64,000 nucleotides of DNA from DATARR01 sp034666985 (GCA_034666985.1 JAXDKS010000049.1:7094-71093); one strand, 5' to 3'; positions 1-9,218 are shown, numbered from the stretch's first letter. The notes: generated by a model not told the origin, from the sequence alone. Program-made: numbers and translations.

Positions 1-828
1 CAGATCGATGTCGAACACCAGCATCCCCTCCGGCTTGCCCGGCGCCCCGCGGTAGGCGAGGCCCTTGGGGATCCAGAAACGGCGCGACTCGCCCGCGGTC
101 ATGAGCTGCAGCCCCTCGGTCCAGCCGGGGATGACCTTGGTCAGCTCGAAGACGGCCGGGGTGCCCCGCTCGTAGGAGGAGTCGAACATCTTGCCGTCCG
201 TGGTCCAACCCGTGTAGTGCACTCTCACGATGCTGTCCCGCTTGGGGTGGAGTGTGCCCGTGCCCGGCTTCAAGACCTTCCAGGCGAGGCCGGATTCGGA
301 CTTCTGGGCGTCGGCCGGTGGCGCGGCCACGTCCGGCGGCACCGGCGGCACGCGCAGGACATCCAGCAACTCGACGTCGAAGACCAGCATCCCCTGGGGC
401 TTGTCGGGATTCCCCTCGTAAGCCAGCTTGGCCGGGATCCACAGTCGCCGCTTCTCCCCCACCACCATCAGTCCCACCCCCTCCGTCCAGCCGGCGATCA
501 CCCGGTTCAAGGGGAACACCGCCGGCCGGCCGCGCGCCACGGAGGAATCGAACATCTTGCCGTCGGTCGACCAGCCCGTATAGTGCACCTTCACCCTGTC
601 AGTCGGCTGGGGGTGATCCGTGCCGGTGCCCGCCTGGAGGACCTTGGTGGCCAGCCCGCTCGCGGTAACCTGAGCATCGGCCGGTGGCGCCGCCACGTCG
701 GCGGGGGCTGGGAGCGTCTTGCTGGGGGCCGCCGGAGACGGGACCGCTTTCGGGGGCGCCGCCCCGAGCGGAAACGAAAGAACGAGGACCAGCACCGGGA
801 AGAGGGGGAGGATTCGTCGCGTTCTCAT
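1..828 (-). CDS. Exported tandem FKBP-type peptidyl-prolyl isomerase (C-terminus cut by window edge)
   Basis: On the minus strand the frame from the ATG at 828 is open for 276 codons to the left edge. It starts with a signal-peptide-like segment (MRTRRILPLFPVLVLVLSF) and a Pro/Ala linker, followed by two FKBP domains. Each has the VHYTGW(S/T)TDGKMFDSS signature, a GWTEG(V/L)(Q/G)LM segment and an (A/G)YRG/YEG...P.GMLVFD(V/I)(E/D)L end. The first domain spans roughly residues 55-150, the second roughly 175-276 and is nearly complete. FKBP proteins catalyse cis-trans prolyl isomerisation; the signal sequence implies a periplasmic folding role. The two domains are clearly related, so an internal duplication is likely. 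The remaining C-terminus lies outside the window. It is transcribed divergently from the M16 peptidase genes, so 829-947 must hold both promoters. Confidence 0.85.
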   Translation of the reverse strand, partial: MRTRRILPLFPVLVLVLSFPLGAAPPKAVPSPAAPSKTLPAPADVAAPPADAQVTASGLATKVLQAGTGTDHPQPTDRVKVHYTGWSTDGKMFDSSVARGRPAVFPLNRVIAGWTEGVGLMVVGEKRRLWIPAKLAYEGNPDKPQGMLVFDVELLDVLRVPPVPPDVAAPPADAQKSESGLAWKVLKPGTGTLHPKRDSIVRVHYTGWTTDGKMFDSSYERGTPAVFELTKVIPGWTEGLQLMTAGESRRFWIPKGLAYRGAPGKPEGMLVFDIDL

Positions 829-947
829 GCGCGATAAGCTACCGCGCCGGCCCGGGGAGGATCAACCAGAACATTCTTCCTCATTGCAACGTAGACGAAA
901 ATGCAGGAAGCTGTTTCCCTGCCGGCCGACAGACAAAGGAGATTCGG

Positions 948-2327
948 ATGCTCAAAGTGATGATCGCGGGTCTCGCCGGGTTCGCCCTCCTGGCGCCGAC
1001 CCCTCCGGCGCAGGCCGCGGATGCCCTCAAGGTGACGCCGCCGACGCTGGAAGTTCAACCGCAGAAGCTCGCCAACGGGCTGCAGGTGCTGCTCCATGAG
1101 GACCACTCGGTGCCGGTGGTGAACGTCCAGCTCTGGTACCACGTGGGCTCGAAAGACGAGAAGCCAGGGCGCAGCGGCTTTGCCCACCTGTTCGAGCACA
1201 TCATGTTCAAGGGCTCGGAGAACGTCCCCCTGGAAGGGTTCAAGAACCTCATCGGCGCGATCGGCGGCCGCTACAACGCCACCACCGACTTCGACCGCAC
1301 CCTCTACTGGGAGACCATCCCGGCCAACTACCTGGAGCGCATCCTCTGGATGGAGGCCGACCGCATGCGGGCCCTCGACATCTCCGAGGAGAACTTCAAG
1401 TCCGAGCGCGACGTGGTCAAGGAGGAGCGCCGGCTGCGGGTGGACAACCCGCCCTTCGGCCGGCTGTTCGAGGTGGTGCTGAACAAGACCTACACCACCC
1501 ACCCCTATCGCATCCTGCCCATCGGCAGCATGGCCGACCTCGACGCCGCCACCCTCCAGGACGTGCGAGACTTCCACGCCACCTACTACGTGCCCAACAA
1601 CGCCACCCTGGTGGTGGCCGGCGACTTCGACCCGGCCCAGACCCTGAAGTGGATCGAGAAGTACTTCGGCCCCATCCCCCAGGGCAAGCCCATCCCGCGC
1701 GACATCGCCAAGGAGCCGGCGCAGACGGCCGAGCGCCGCACCACCGACTACGGCTCGACCACTCCCCTGCCGGCCGTGGTGCTCACCTACCACGTCCCCG
1801 AGGAGAGGCACCCGGACCTCTACGCCCTGCAGGTGGCGAGCAACATCCTCTCCGGCGGCGAGAGCTCGCGGCTCTACAAGCGGCTGGTCTACGACAAGCA
1901 GATCGCCGTGGCGGCGGCCGGCCAGACCGTGACCCTCGAGGACCCCGGCGTCTTCTTCTTCTTCGCCATCCTGCAGGGGGGCCAGAAGCCCGAGGACGGC
2001 GAGAAGGAGCTGCTCGCCGAGGTGGACCGGATCAAGAGCGAGCCCGTCTCCGCCGACGAGCTGGCCAAGGCCAAGAACCAGCTCATCTCCGGCCTCATCT
2101 TCGGCCGCCAGACGGTGCAGGACAAGGGAGACGCCATCGGCCACGCCGCCGTCATCCTCGGCGACGTCTCGCTGGCCAACCGCCAGCTCGCCGAGTATCA
2201 GAAAGTCACCGCCGCAGACGTGCAGCGCACGGCGCGCGCCTACTTCAGCCCCGAGAACCGCACCGTGGTCTACATGCTCCCCGAGGCCATGCGCCAGGGG
2301 TCGAAGGACGAGGTGAAGAAGCCATGA
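948..2327 (+). CDS. M16 zinc metallopeptidase, catalytic subunit
   Basis: 459-residue exported peptidase of the M16 (pitrilysin/insulinase) family. The ATG at 948 is chosen because AAAGGAG lies six bases upstream and the protein then begins with a signal peptide ending near AQAAD. The inverted zinc motif HLFEH is at residues 80-84 (His80, His84 ligands, Glu83 base), followed about 75 residues on by the VKEERRLRVDNP segment that supplies the third ligand. An N-terminal M16 domain and a C-terminal M16_C domain fit the length of one subunit of a two-subunit enzyme. Its stop overlaps the next ATG (ATGA), so the two subunits are translationally coupled and probably form a heterodimer in the periplasm. 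The substrate is not evident. Confidence 0.92.
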   Translation: MLKVMIAGLAGFALLAPTPPAQAADALKVTPPTLEVQPQKLANGLQVLLHEDHSVPVVNVQLWYHVGSKDEKPGRSGFAHLFEHIMFKGSENVPLEGFKNLIGAIGGRYNATTDFDRTLYWETIPANYLERILWMEADRMRALDISEENFKSERDVVKEERRLRVDNPPFGRLFEVVLNKTYTTHPYRILPIGSMADLDAATLQDVRDFHATYYVPNNATLVVAGDFDPAQTLKWIEKYFGPIPQGKPIPRDIAKEPAQTAERRTTDYGSTTPLPAVVLTYHVPEERHPDLYALQVASNILSGGESSRLYKRLVYDKQIAVAAAGQTVTLEDPGVFFFFAILQGGQKPEDGEKELLAEVDRIKSEPVSADELAKAKNQLISGLIFGRQTVQDKGDAIGHAAVILGDVSLANRQLAEYQKVTAADVQRTARAYFSPENRTVVYMLPEAMRQGSKDEVKKP

Positions 2328-4486
2328 GAACGCCCCGAATCCTCTCCATCCTCACCGTCGCCGCCCTGTTGCTGGCGGTCACGACCGCAAGCGTCTCGGG
2401 CGCCACGGCCGCGGAAACGAAACCGGCACCCCGCAAGCTGGCCACCCCGCCGCCACCGGCTCCGGCCAAGGAAGTCCGCTTCCCCGCCTTCCAGGAGAAG
2501 ACGCTGGCCAACGGCCTGCGCGTCGTGGTCATCGAGCAGCATGAGCAGCCCCTGGTCTCCCTGCGCCTGCTGGTCAAGGCCGGCCGTTCCTACGAGCCGA
2601 AGGGCAAGGCCGGCTTGGCGGAAGCCACCGCCTCCCTGCTCACCAAGGGCACCACCACCCGCTCGGCGCAGCAGCTTGCCGAGGCCATCGACTTCGTGGG
2701 CGGCAACCTCGGGGCCAACACGGGGATCGAGGCCGGCTACGTCACGGCCGGCGTCACCGCCGACCAGCTCGACCTCGGGTTCGACCTGCTCGCCGACGTC
2801 CTCCTCCATCCCACCTTCCCTCAGGACGAGGTGGAACGCTGGCGCCGGCAGGCCCTGAGCGGCATCCAGATCCAGGAGCAGAGCGCCTCCTATCTCGCCA
2901 CCCAGGCGGTGCAGCGCCTGGTCTTCGGCGCCCACCCCTTCGGCAGCCCGGCCAGCGGCACCTCCGAGTCGCTGCGCGGCCTGACGCGGGACGATCTGGC
3001 GGCGTTCCACAAGCGCCAGTTCGTCCCCAACGGCGCCCTGCTCGCCGTAGTGGGCGACGTCAAGCCGGCCGACGCCTTCGCCCGCGCCGAGCGCGCCCTC
3101 GGCGGCTGGGCCAAGGGCGGGGACCTCCCTTTCCCCCAGGTCCCCCTGCCGCGTTATGAGCGCCCGCGCATCGTGGTGATCGACAAGCCCGACGCCGTGC
3201 AGACGGAGATCCGCCTGGCCCAGCAGGGCATCTCCCACCGCGATCCCGACCTGTTCGCCGCCGAGGTCTACAACTCGGTGACGGGCGCCAGCCCCGCCGC
3301 CCGCCTCTACAACGAGATCCGCCAGAAGCGCGGTCTCACCTACGGCGCCGGGAGCACCTTCGTGGAGCCTGCCCAGCCCGGCTGGTTCGAAGTCAACACC
3401 TTCACCAAGTCCGAGACCACGGCCGAGACCCTGAAGGTCGCTCTCGACGTGCTCGCCGATCTCCAGAAGGCGCCCGTCCCCGCCAGCGAGCTCACCGACG
3501 CCAAGACCTACATCACCGGCGCCTTCCCGCTGGAGATCGAGACCGCCGACGGCATCGCCGACAAGGTGCTGGAGGCCCTGCGCTACGGCTACGGCCGCGA
3601 GTACCTGGAGACCTACGACGACAAGATCTCCGCCGTCACCGCCGCCGACGTCCAGCGCTTCGCCAAGGAGCGCATCCGCCCGGACCGCATGTCGATCGTC
3701 CTGGCGGGCAACGCCTCGGCCTTCATGGACTCGCTCAAGAAGACGTTCGGCAATACCGCGGACATCGAGGTCATTCCGGCGAGCGACCTCGACCTGCTGC
3801 GCGAGGACCTGCGCAAGCCCAAGGCGGCCCAGGCCGCGGCCGACCCCAAAGCCCTGGACCTCCTGCGCCAGGCTCAGGCGGCCCTCGGCGGCAAGGCCTT
3901 CGTCGAACAGAAGACGCAGATCAGCAAGGGCTCGGCCAGCATCACCCCGCCCGGAGCGCCGCAGCCCGTGCCCGTTCCCTCGATCGTGACCTATCGCCAG
4001 TATCCGGACGCCGAGCGCACCGAGATGAACACGTCGATGGGCTCCATGATCCAGGCCTACGACGGCAGCAGCGGCTGGCGGCAGATGGGCTCCCAGACCA
4101 TGGATGCCACGGGTCCCATGAAAGAGCGCCATCTCTACGGCTTCGACCTGCTGCGCCAGGTGGGCCAGCCGGGTTACACCGCCCACTCCCTGCCCGACGA
4201 ATCAATCAACGGCAAGCCGGCTCACGTCGTCGAGCTCGCCGATTCCCAGGGTCACGCCACCCGCTTCTATCTCGACGCCGGCACGAGCCAAGTGGCCAAG
4301 GTCGCCTACGAGACCAACGGCCAGAAAGTCGAGATCCTCTACTCCGACTACCGCGACGTCAATGGCGTCAAGGTCCCCTTCAAGAACGAGGTCAGCCAGG
4401 ATGGAACGCCCGTGCTGAAGGTGGAGCTCTCCGAAGTGCAGGTGAATGCGCCGGTGGATGCGGGGGTGTTCAAGAAGCCGGGTTAG
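2324..4486 (+). CDS. M16 peptidase non-catalytic subunit fused to a LolA-like C-terminal domain
   Basis: 720-residue exported protein overlapping the upstream M16 gene by 4 bases. After a signal peptide (MRTPRILSILTVAALLLAV) come two M16 lobes, roughly residues 50-270 and 270-490. The position of the zinc motif reads AGLAEATASLL, lacking both His residues, so this is the inactive partner. The second lobe retains the IRQKRGLTYG segment typical of the R/Y pair that helps bind substrate in M16 heterodimers. Beyond residue ~510 there is an extra ~210-residue beta-rich region (from LLRQAQAALGG through FYLDAGTSQVAKV and YSDYRDVNGVKVPF to VFKKPG). It resembles LolA/LppX-type lipoprotein-carrier folds. 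The fusion suggests the peptidase handles hydrophobic or lipidated peptides, but that is inference. Confidence 0.88.
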   Translation: MRTPRILSILTVAALLLAVTTASVSGATAAETKPAPRKLATPPPPAPAKEVRFPAFQEKTLANGLRVVVIEQHEQPLVSLRLLVKAGRSYEPKGKAGLAEATASLLTKGTTTRSAQQLAEAIDFVGGNLGANTGIEAGYVTAGVTADQLDLGFDLLADVLLHPTFPQDEVERWRRQALSGIQIQEQSASYLATQAVQRLVFGAHPFGSPASGTSESLRGLTRDDLAAFHKRQFVPNGALLAVVGDVKPADAFARAERALGGWAKGGDLPFPQVPLPRYERPRIVVIDKPDAVQTEIRLAQQGISHRDPDLFAAEVYNSVTGASPAARLYNEIRQKRGLTYGAGSTFVEPAQPGWFEVNTFTKSETTAETLKVALDVLADLQKAPVPASELTDAKTYITGAFPLEIETADGIADKVLEALRYGYGREYLETYDDKISAVTAADVQRFAKERIRPDRMSIVLAGNASAFMDSLKKTFGNTADIEVIPASDLDLLREDLRKPKAAQAAADPKALDLLRQAQAALGGKAFVEQKTQISKGSASITPPGAPQPVPVPSIVTYRQYPDAERTEMNTSMGSMIQAYDGSSGWRQMGSQTMDATGPMKERHLYGFDLLRQVGQPGYTAHSLPDESINGKPAHVVELADSQGHATRFYLDAGTSQVAKVAYETNGQKVEILYSDYRDVNGVKVPFKNEVSQDGTPVLKVELSEVQVNAPVDAGVFKKPG

Positions 4487-4545
4487 GAATGGGACCCATT
4501 GGGCGGCCGTCCAGGCGGGACGGCGAGATCGCTCGAACGAACGCC

Positions 4546-4890
4546 TTATAGCCCGAGCGCGATGCGAAGACCCTCATCGACCGCTTCCATCGTGGAGGAT
4601 GTGAGCCGGCCCGAACGCGAACGTAGAGATTGCTTGTCGATGGTGAATAGCTGAGATACGTTGATTACGGAGGATCGAGGTAATCCAGACTCGCGTGGAG
4701 AAACCTCCACATTGCCCGGGGCCTGCGCCAACGATAGATTGCTGGTAATCACCGCGGTGATCGCGGTCTGGATACGGCTCCGGTTGAACCCCTGTGACTG
4801 AACCACGAGGACCGGCCGCGTACCGGAAGGGGACGAATCCTCGGCTTCGGGCAGATCAGCCCACCAAACCTCACCCCGTGCTATTTCCAC
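4546..4890 (-). CDS. MazF/PemK-family endoribonuclease toxin
   Basis: 114-residue toxin. The GTG at 4890 is chosen because it sits inside the end of the antitoxin gene (10-base overlap) and gives the standard MazF N-terminus, EIARGEVWWADLPEA. Family features are RPVLVVQSQGFN, the central beta strands with TAVITSNL, and SVINVSQLFTIDK before a C-terminal helix. MazF proteins are sequence-specific mRNA interferases neutralised by the neighbouring antitoxin. The overlap places the antitoxin first, the usual order. The pair lies between two long plus-strand genes and points the other way, as expected of a mobile stability module. Confidence 0.88.
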   Translation of the reverse strand: MEIARGEVWWADLPEAEDSSPSGTRPVLVVQSQGFNRSRIQTAITAVITSNLSLAQAPGNVEVSPRESGLPRSSVINVSQLFTIDKQSLRSRSGRLTSSTMEAVDEGLRIALGL

Positions 4891-5120
4891 GATTCCTTGG
4901 GCAGGGATCGGGCCGCCAGGCGGGAAATGGTGGGATCGATGGTCGCGGGCTCGTGCGTGTAGATCTCGTTGAGGCGCCGCGTGATCTCCTCGTCGTCGTG
5001 ACGCGCAAGGAACTCCTCGAGTGCCTTGGAGTAAAGCCTGCTGCGGGAGAGTCCGAGCTGGTGGGCAACGCGCTCGCTGGCGCGGAAGAGCTCGTCGGGT
5101 ACGGAAACCGCCGTCTTCAT
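4881..5120 (-). CDS. Ribbon-helix-helix antitoxin (MazE-like partner of the MazF toxin)
   Basis: 79-residue protein beginning MKTAVSVPDELFRASERVA, the pattern of a ribbon-helix-helix N-terminus: a short beta strand, then helices through LGLSRSRLYSKALEEFL. This region should bind operator DNA as a dimer. The charged C-terminal part (residues ~45-79) is the likely toxin-binding tail. It precedes the MazF-type gene and overlaps it by 10 bases, so the two are co-translated. Autorepression by the complex is typical of these modules, but no operator was identified in the upstream 240 bases. Confidence 0.85.
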   Translation of the reverse strand: MKTAVSVPDELFRASERVAHQLGLSRSRLYSKALEEFLARHDDEEITRRLNEIYTHEPATIDPTISRLAARSLPKESWK

Positions 5121-5361
5121 GGCATGAGTATAACCAGCTTACCACCCGAACGCAAGCGGCACCCCGCCGACTCTGCCCTCCTCCGCGCCGTACCTCAGAG
5201 GGTGTCTCAAAAGCAGTCGGCGAGCCTGCGGTTGCACCTGCTGACGCAAGGCGACCTTCCCTGCTTCTCTCCACCATTCCAACCACCGCCAACAGTGATT
5301 CAAGTCCGCGCTTTCGATGTAGAATCGGATGCGTCAACCTATCCCTTCGGCGGAGGATGGA

Positions 5362-6630
5362 ATGCAGCGGAAATCGGCGAGCTCCCCGTGGTCGTGCTGT
5401 CTCATCGCACTCGCGCTGCTTATTCTGCCCTCGGGTATGCTCGGCGCGCAGGGCGCCGATCCGAGCCCGGCGATTCCGCCAGGCTCGGAGGACGCCGCAC
5501 CGGCCCGGCCGCCGGCAGCCCCCGCGGGCGCCATAACGCCGAAAAGCGCGCCGAAAGTCGTCCACCTCAAAGGCAATCTCGAGCTCGACGACATCATCTG
5601 GATCCAGGTCGACGGCTTGAAGGAGTGGTCGCAGGAGAACGATGCCGGCAAGCTCGTCCCCTACATCGACGGCCTGGCAATCCGCGGCAACTACCCGGAG
5701 GAGATCCAGTCGGCGCGGAACCTGCTTTCCTACCACCTGGAGATCTCGCCCGAGAACCGGGAGACCTGGTCCGACCTGTTGGGTGCGCCGAGCGGAATTC
5801 GAAAGCCGGTCACCCTGAGCGTCGGGCTCGAAGGCCACGCGTTCTCGTCCTTCGACACCGTCTACGACAACGACCACCGCGTTGCGCTGACGGTGATCTC
5901 GCCCTGGTACGGCGTGATCGCCGCGATTCTCATCCTGCTCACGATGGTCCTGTTGCTCAGGCTCGCCCGCACCACCAACCTGATCCGCGAGAGCGGTCCC
6001 AGCCCGGGAGGTGGCAAGCTCCGGCCCTACAATCTGGGACGCACGCAGATGGCGTTCTGGTTCTTCCTCATCTTCGCTTCGTATCTCGGGATCTGGCTGA
6101 TCACCGGCGCACTCGACACGATCACCGTCTCGCTGCTCGGCCTGATGGGGATCAGCGCCGGAACGGCGCTCAGCGAAGCGTTGATCGATTCCAGCAAGGA
6201 CTCCGCGAGCGCGACCAAGCTCCAGGACCTTGCCGGCGAGAAGCAGGCGCTCGAGCAGGGCCTCTCGGGGCTCCAGAAGCAGATCGCCGGGATCACCGCC
6301 CTTACACCCGACAATCAGGCCGACCGCGACAGTCTGAACCGGCAACTCCAGGACTCCCGCAGCCGGCTCGCCCAGGTGAACCAGCAGATGCAGGCGCTCA
6401 CCCCGCCGCCAGCCTCCACCCGCGGCTTCCTGCTCGACATCCTGTCCGACGGCTCAGGCTACAGCTTCCACCGCTTCCAGATCTTCGCCTGGACGGTCCT
6501 GCTCGGGATCATGTTCGTTTCGGCGGTCTACAACAACCTGACGATGCCGGAGTTCAGCGCGACGCTGTTGGGCCTGATGGGGATCAGCTCAGGGACCTAT
6601 ATCGGCTTCAAGTTTCCGGAGCAGAAGTAG
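5362..6630 (+). CDS. Exported membrane protein with duplicated LLGLMGIS(A/S)GT segment, function unknown
   Basis: 422 residues from the ATG at 5362, which has GGAGG five bases upstream; an ATG 33 bases earlier has no comparable site. A signal peptide leads to a ~150-residue non-cytoplasmic domain. Then come a transmembrane helix (ISPWYGVIAAILILLTMVLL), a second membrane block around MAFWFFLIFASYLGIWLI, a coiled-coil-like stretch (LAGEKQALEQGLSGLQKQIA to LAQVNQQMQAL), and a final pair of membrane helices. The sequence LLGLMGIS-A/S-GT occurs twice, after the second and last helix blocks, each preceded by an aromatic-rich FW/FAW helix. The membrane module therefore appears to be an internal duplication on both sides of the coiled coil. 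I do not recognise the family. Confidence 0.8.
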   Translation: MQRKSASSPWSCCLIALALLILPSGMLGAQGADPSPAIPPGSEDAAPARPPAAPAGAITPKSAPKVVHLKGNLELDDIIWIQVDGLKEWSQENDAGKLVPYIDGLAIRGNYPEEIQSARNLLSYHLEISPENRETWSDLLGAPSGIRKPVTLSVGLEGHAFSSFDTVYDNDHRVALTVISPWYGVIAAILILLTMVLLLRLARTTNLIRESGPSPGGGKLRPYNLGRTQMAFWFFLIFASYLGIWLITGALDTITVSLLGLMGISAGTALSEALIDSSKDSASATKLQDLAGEKQALEQGLSGLQKQIAGITALTPDNQADRDSLNRQLQDSRSRLAQVNQQMQALTPPPASTRGFLLDILSDGSGYSFHRFQIFAWTVLLGIMFVSAVYNNLTMPEFSATLLGLMGISSGTYIGFKFPEQK

Positions 6631-6861
6631 CTCAGCTTCGACGAGCGTCCGGGACCGCAACTTACAGGGCTACACGGTCAAATACGAAAAGCAGTCTAAG
6701 TAATGCCCGGTCAGCAGCGTTGCCACATTTCCGCCACAATCCTGCGGGATCCCGCCCCGAGACCGCCCGAATCCTTTCGCAGCGCCACGGTTTAATCCCT
6801 TGCGTAAGACAGGCAGGCCACAACGCGGCATGAGACTCGTGTCTCTACGGAAGAGCCGACC

Positions 6862-8241
6862 ATGACGAAAGCCAAGATCATCGCCGGCGGGGCGTTCGCC
6901 ACCGTGCTCCTCCTCCTCGCCCTCGCCGCCGGCCACCGGGCCCTCGAGCAGGACGTCGACCCCGCCACGGCGACCTCGCCCGCGATCACCCCTTCGCCCG
7001 CGATCACCCCCTCGACCGCGGCGGCGGCGGAGGTCCACCAGAGCTTCCTCTACGGCCGCATCACCACCACCGACGGCGCCACCTACGAGGGGCGGCTGCG
7101 CTGGGGGCGCAGCGAGGAGGCGTTCTGGGGCGACTACTTCAACGGCGCCAAGGCCAAGAACCCCTGGGTCGCCCACGTGCCGCCAGAGCGGTTGCCCAAG
7201 GAGCGCCGCCCGGTCGAGATCTTCGGGATCGTGATCGCCCACCGGGAGAGCCCGATCGACCTCGGCCGGCTTTTCATGGCGCGCTTCGGCGACATCGCGC
7301 GCATCGAGGCGCGTGGCAAGGAGGTGCTGGTGACTCTCAAGAGCGGGACCGTGTTCGACCTCAACCGCTTCGAAGCCAGCGACTTCGACGACGACGTGCG
7401 AGTGTGGGACGGCAGGCGTGGCGTCGAGGACCTCGACAGTCTGCGGATCCGCACCATCGAGCTTCTCCCCACCCCCCGGCCAGGCGCCGCCCCCTACCGG
7501 CTGCACGGTACGGTGCGCACGCGGCAGGGCGACTTCACCGGCTTCGTCCAGTGGGACCGGGAGGAGTGCGTCGGCTCCGACGAGCTCGACGGCCACACCG
7601 CCGGCGGTAAGCTCAGCCTGCGTTTCGACACCATCCGCTCCATCGCGCGCCGCTCGCGCGACAGCTCCATGGTGACGCTGCTCGACGGCCGCGAGATCGT
7701 GCTCTCCGGCAGCCGCGAAGTCGGCCACGGCAACCGCGGGATCTACGTTGACGACCAGCGCTACGGCCGGGTGCTGATCTCCTGGGACGCCTTCGAGCGC
7801 GTCGACTTCAGCCCCGGCGCCCCCGGAGATAGCGGCCCCGCCTACGGCGACTTCCCGCCGGGACGCCCGCTCACGGGCAGCGTCACCACCCGCGCCGGCC
7901 GCCGCCTCGCCGGCCGGCTGGTCTACGACCTCGACGAGAGCGAGACCACCGAGACGCTCGACGCCCCATCCCAGGGCGTGGACTACACCATCCCCCTCGG
8001 CCTGGTCGCCTCGATCGTGCTCCCCGGCCGCGAAGAGCGCGGCGCCCAGCGCGCCAGGGTGACCCTCCATAACGGCGAGGAGCTGCAGCTCGAGCCCACC
8101 GGCGACCTCGGCGAGAAGAATGGCGGCATGCTGATCTTCGCCGACGGCCGTCAGCACCCCGAGTACGTGCCCTGGACCGACGTCAAGCAGGTCGACCTCG
8201 ACCGCCCGCCGGCGATGTACCCGCCGCTCGGCGGGCGCTAG
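6862..8241 (+). CDS. Anchored or exported protein with three copies of a short beta-rich module, unknown function
   Basis: 459 residues. The N-terminus is a hydrophobic segment (AGGAFATVLLLLALAAG) that could be a signal anchor, followed by a Pro/Thr/Ala linker containing a duplicated SPAITP unit. The rest is soluble and contains three related modules of the form L-x-G-x-(I/V)-x-T-x-x-(G)-x-x-x-x-G-x-(L/V)-x-(W/Y)-D. They occur near residues 63 (LYGRITTTDGATYEGRLRW), 210 (LHGTVRTRQGDFTGFVQW) and 340 (LTGSVTTRAGRRLAGRLVY). Each is followed by charged strands ending in a segment like FDTIRSIARRSRD. The pattern resembles small Sm-like beta barrels, but this is structural guesswork. There is no operon partner. 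Confidence 0.75.
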   Translation: MTKAKIIAGGAFATVLLLLALAAGHRALEQDVDPATATSPAITPSPAITPSTAAAAEVHQSFLYGRITTTDGATYEGRLRWGRSEEAFWGDYFNGAKAKNPWVAHVPPERLPKERRPVEIFGIVIAHRESPIDLGRLFMARFGDIARIEARGKEVLVTLKSGTVFDLNRFEASDFDDDVRVWDGRRGVEDLDSLRIRTIELLPTPRPGAAPYRLHGTVRTRQGDFTGFVQWDREECVGSDELDGHTAGGKLSLRFDTIRSIARRSRDSSMVTLLDGREIVLSGSREVGHGNRGIYVDDQRYGRVLISWDAFERVDFSPGAPGDSGPAYGDFPPGRPLTGSVTTRAGRRLAGRLVYDLDESETTETLDAPSQGVDYTIPLGLVASIVLPGREERGAQRARVTLHNGEELQLEPTGDLGEKNGGMLIFADGRQHPEYVPWTDVKQVDLDRPPAMYPPLGGR

Positions 8242-8295
8242 ATCACGGGCGCTCGGCGAACAGCTCGGAGGGCGAGTAGAACTGTTCTGGTGGCG

Positions 8296-9114
8296 TCAAT
8301 GCAGACGCGCGATCGACTCGCTGGCTTCCGCGTACGTGCGGCTGTCGCGCGGGGCCAGCGATTGCGCGCGCGTGTAGGATTCGCGCGCTGATCGGGTGTC
8401 CTTCGCCAGGTCGTAGGCGTGCCCGAGAGTGAGCCAGAGGATGGCTTCGTTGTCACGATTGACCGGCTTTTCGTTCAAGGCCTTGAGCAGCTTGATCGCC
8501 TTTGGCGCATTTCCCTCACGCGCGAACGTAAACGCCGACTGCGCGTCCGCGATCTGCGCCGCGGCGGAGTCGCCCCGCTGATCCGCGATCTTGTGCGCAT
8601 CGGCGTAGGCCCCGCGGGCTCGTGATGCCATCTTGAGACGGCTGTACGTGTTCGCCACCAGGAAAGCAGCTTCCAGGTCCTGCTTGGCGTCCAAGAGCTC
8701 CGCCGCCCGGAGAAACGCCGGTGCGGCTTGGCGGATCTCTTCAAGATTCACGGCTGTGAGGTGCGAGCCGGCGCCCTTTCCCACGATTTGAAAACGCTCC
8801 CGTTCCGCGGGATCGTAGACGACATAAGCAGGCACTTCGGCCAGGTGATGTGAGTGGGGGCTGAAATCGACGTCCACTCGCAGCAAGACGAAGTCGGACA
8901 GGTGCTCCATGATGGCAGGTGATTTGAACGTGATCATCTCGGCGTCGTGACACTCACCACACCGCCCTGCGGTGTAATCGACGAAGACCAGGCGATGCTG
9001 CTCTTTGGCGATCCGGAAGGCGGTATCCCAGTCGGTCTGCCAGACCGGCATTTCGCCACCGTGCAAGGTCGCGGCGATGAGTATCAGGCCAACGAAGAGA
9101 CGGATAGAGCGCAT
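8296..9114 (-). CDS. Exported thioredoxin-fold protein with CGEC motif and C-terminal TPR region
   Basis: 272 residues from the ATG at 9114, preceded by GAGGTCC; an earlier in-frame start adds 25 residues but would hide the signal peptide (MRSIRLFVGLILIAATLHGG). Residues ~20-135 form a thioredoxin-like domain: WDTAFRIAKEQHRLVFVDYT, then GRCGECHDAEM carrying a Cys-X-X-Cys pair, and the cis-proline region AEVPAYVVYDP. Residues ~140-272 are helical repeats compatible with TPRs (AFLVANTYSRL, AIKLLKALNEK, AILWLTLGHAYDL). It is probably periplasmic and involved in thiol redox chemistry or cytochrome/cofactor maturation. The substrate is unknown. Confidence 0.82.
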   Translation of the reverse strand: MRSIRLFVGLILIAATLHGGEMPVWQTDWDTAFRIAKEQHRLVFVDYTAGRCGECHDAEMITFKSPAIMEHLSDFVLLRVDVDFSPHSHHLAEVPAYVVYDPAERERFQIVGKGAGSHLTAVNLEEIRQAAPAFLRAAELLDAKQDLEAAFLVANTYSRLKMASRARGAYADAHKIADQRGDSAAAQIADAQSAFTFAREGNAPKAIKLLKALNEKPVNRDNEAILWLTLGHAYDLAKDTRSARESYTRAQSLAPRDSRTYAEASESIARLH

Positions 9115-9218
9115 ACGGACCTCCTCGCCCGTTGTTACCCGGAAAGCAGTATACGCCTTTGCTCTGCCTCGAGCACGGGCAGATGCCACGAATGTCGTAA
9201 AGCGCAGCGGCCGGCATG

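Noticed and set aside
825..2144. Long open frames antisense to the M16 genes and elsewhere (for example 2270-4186, 4546-6345, 42338-44170, 44242-47079)
   Set aside because: These are mirror frames of high-GC genes, with Ala/Arg/Gly/His-rich composition, no family motifs and no ribosome sites.
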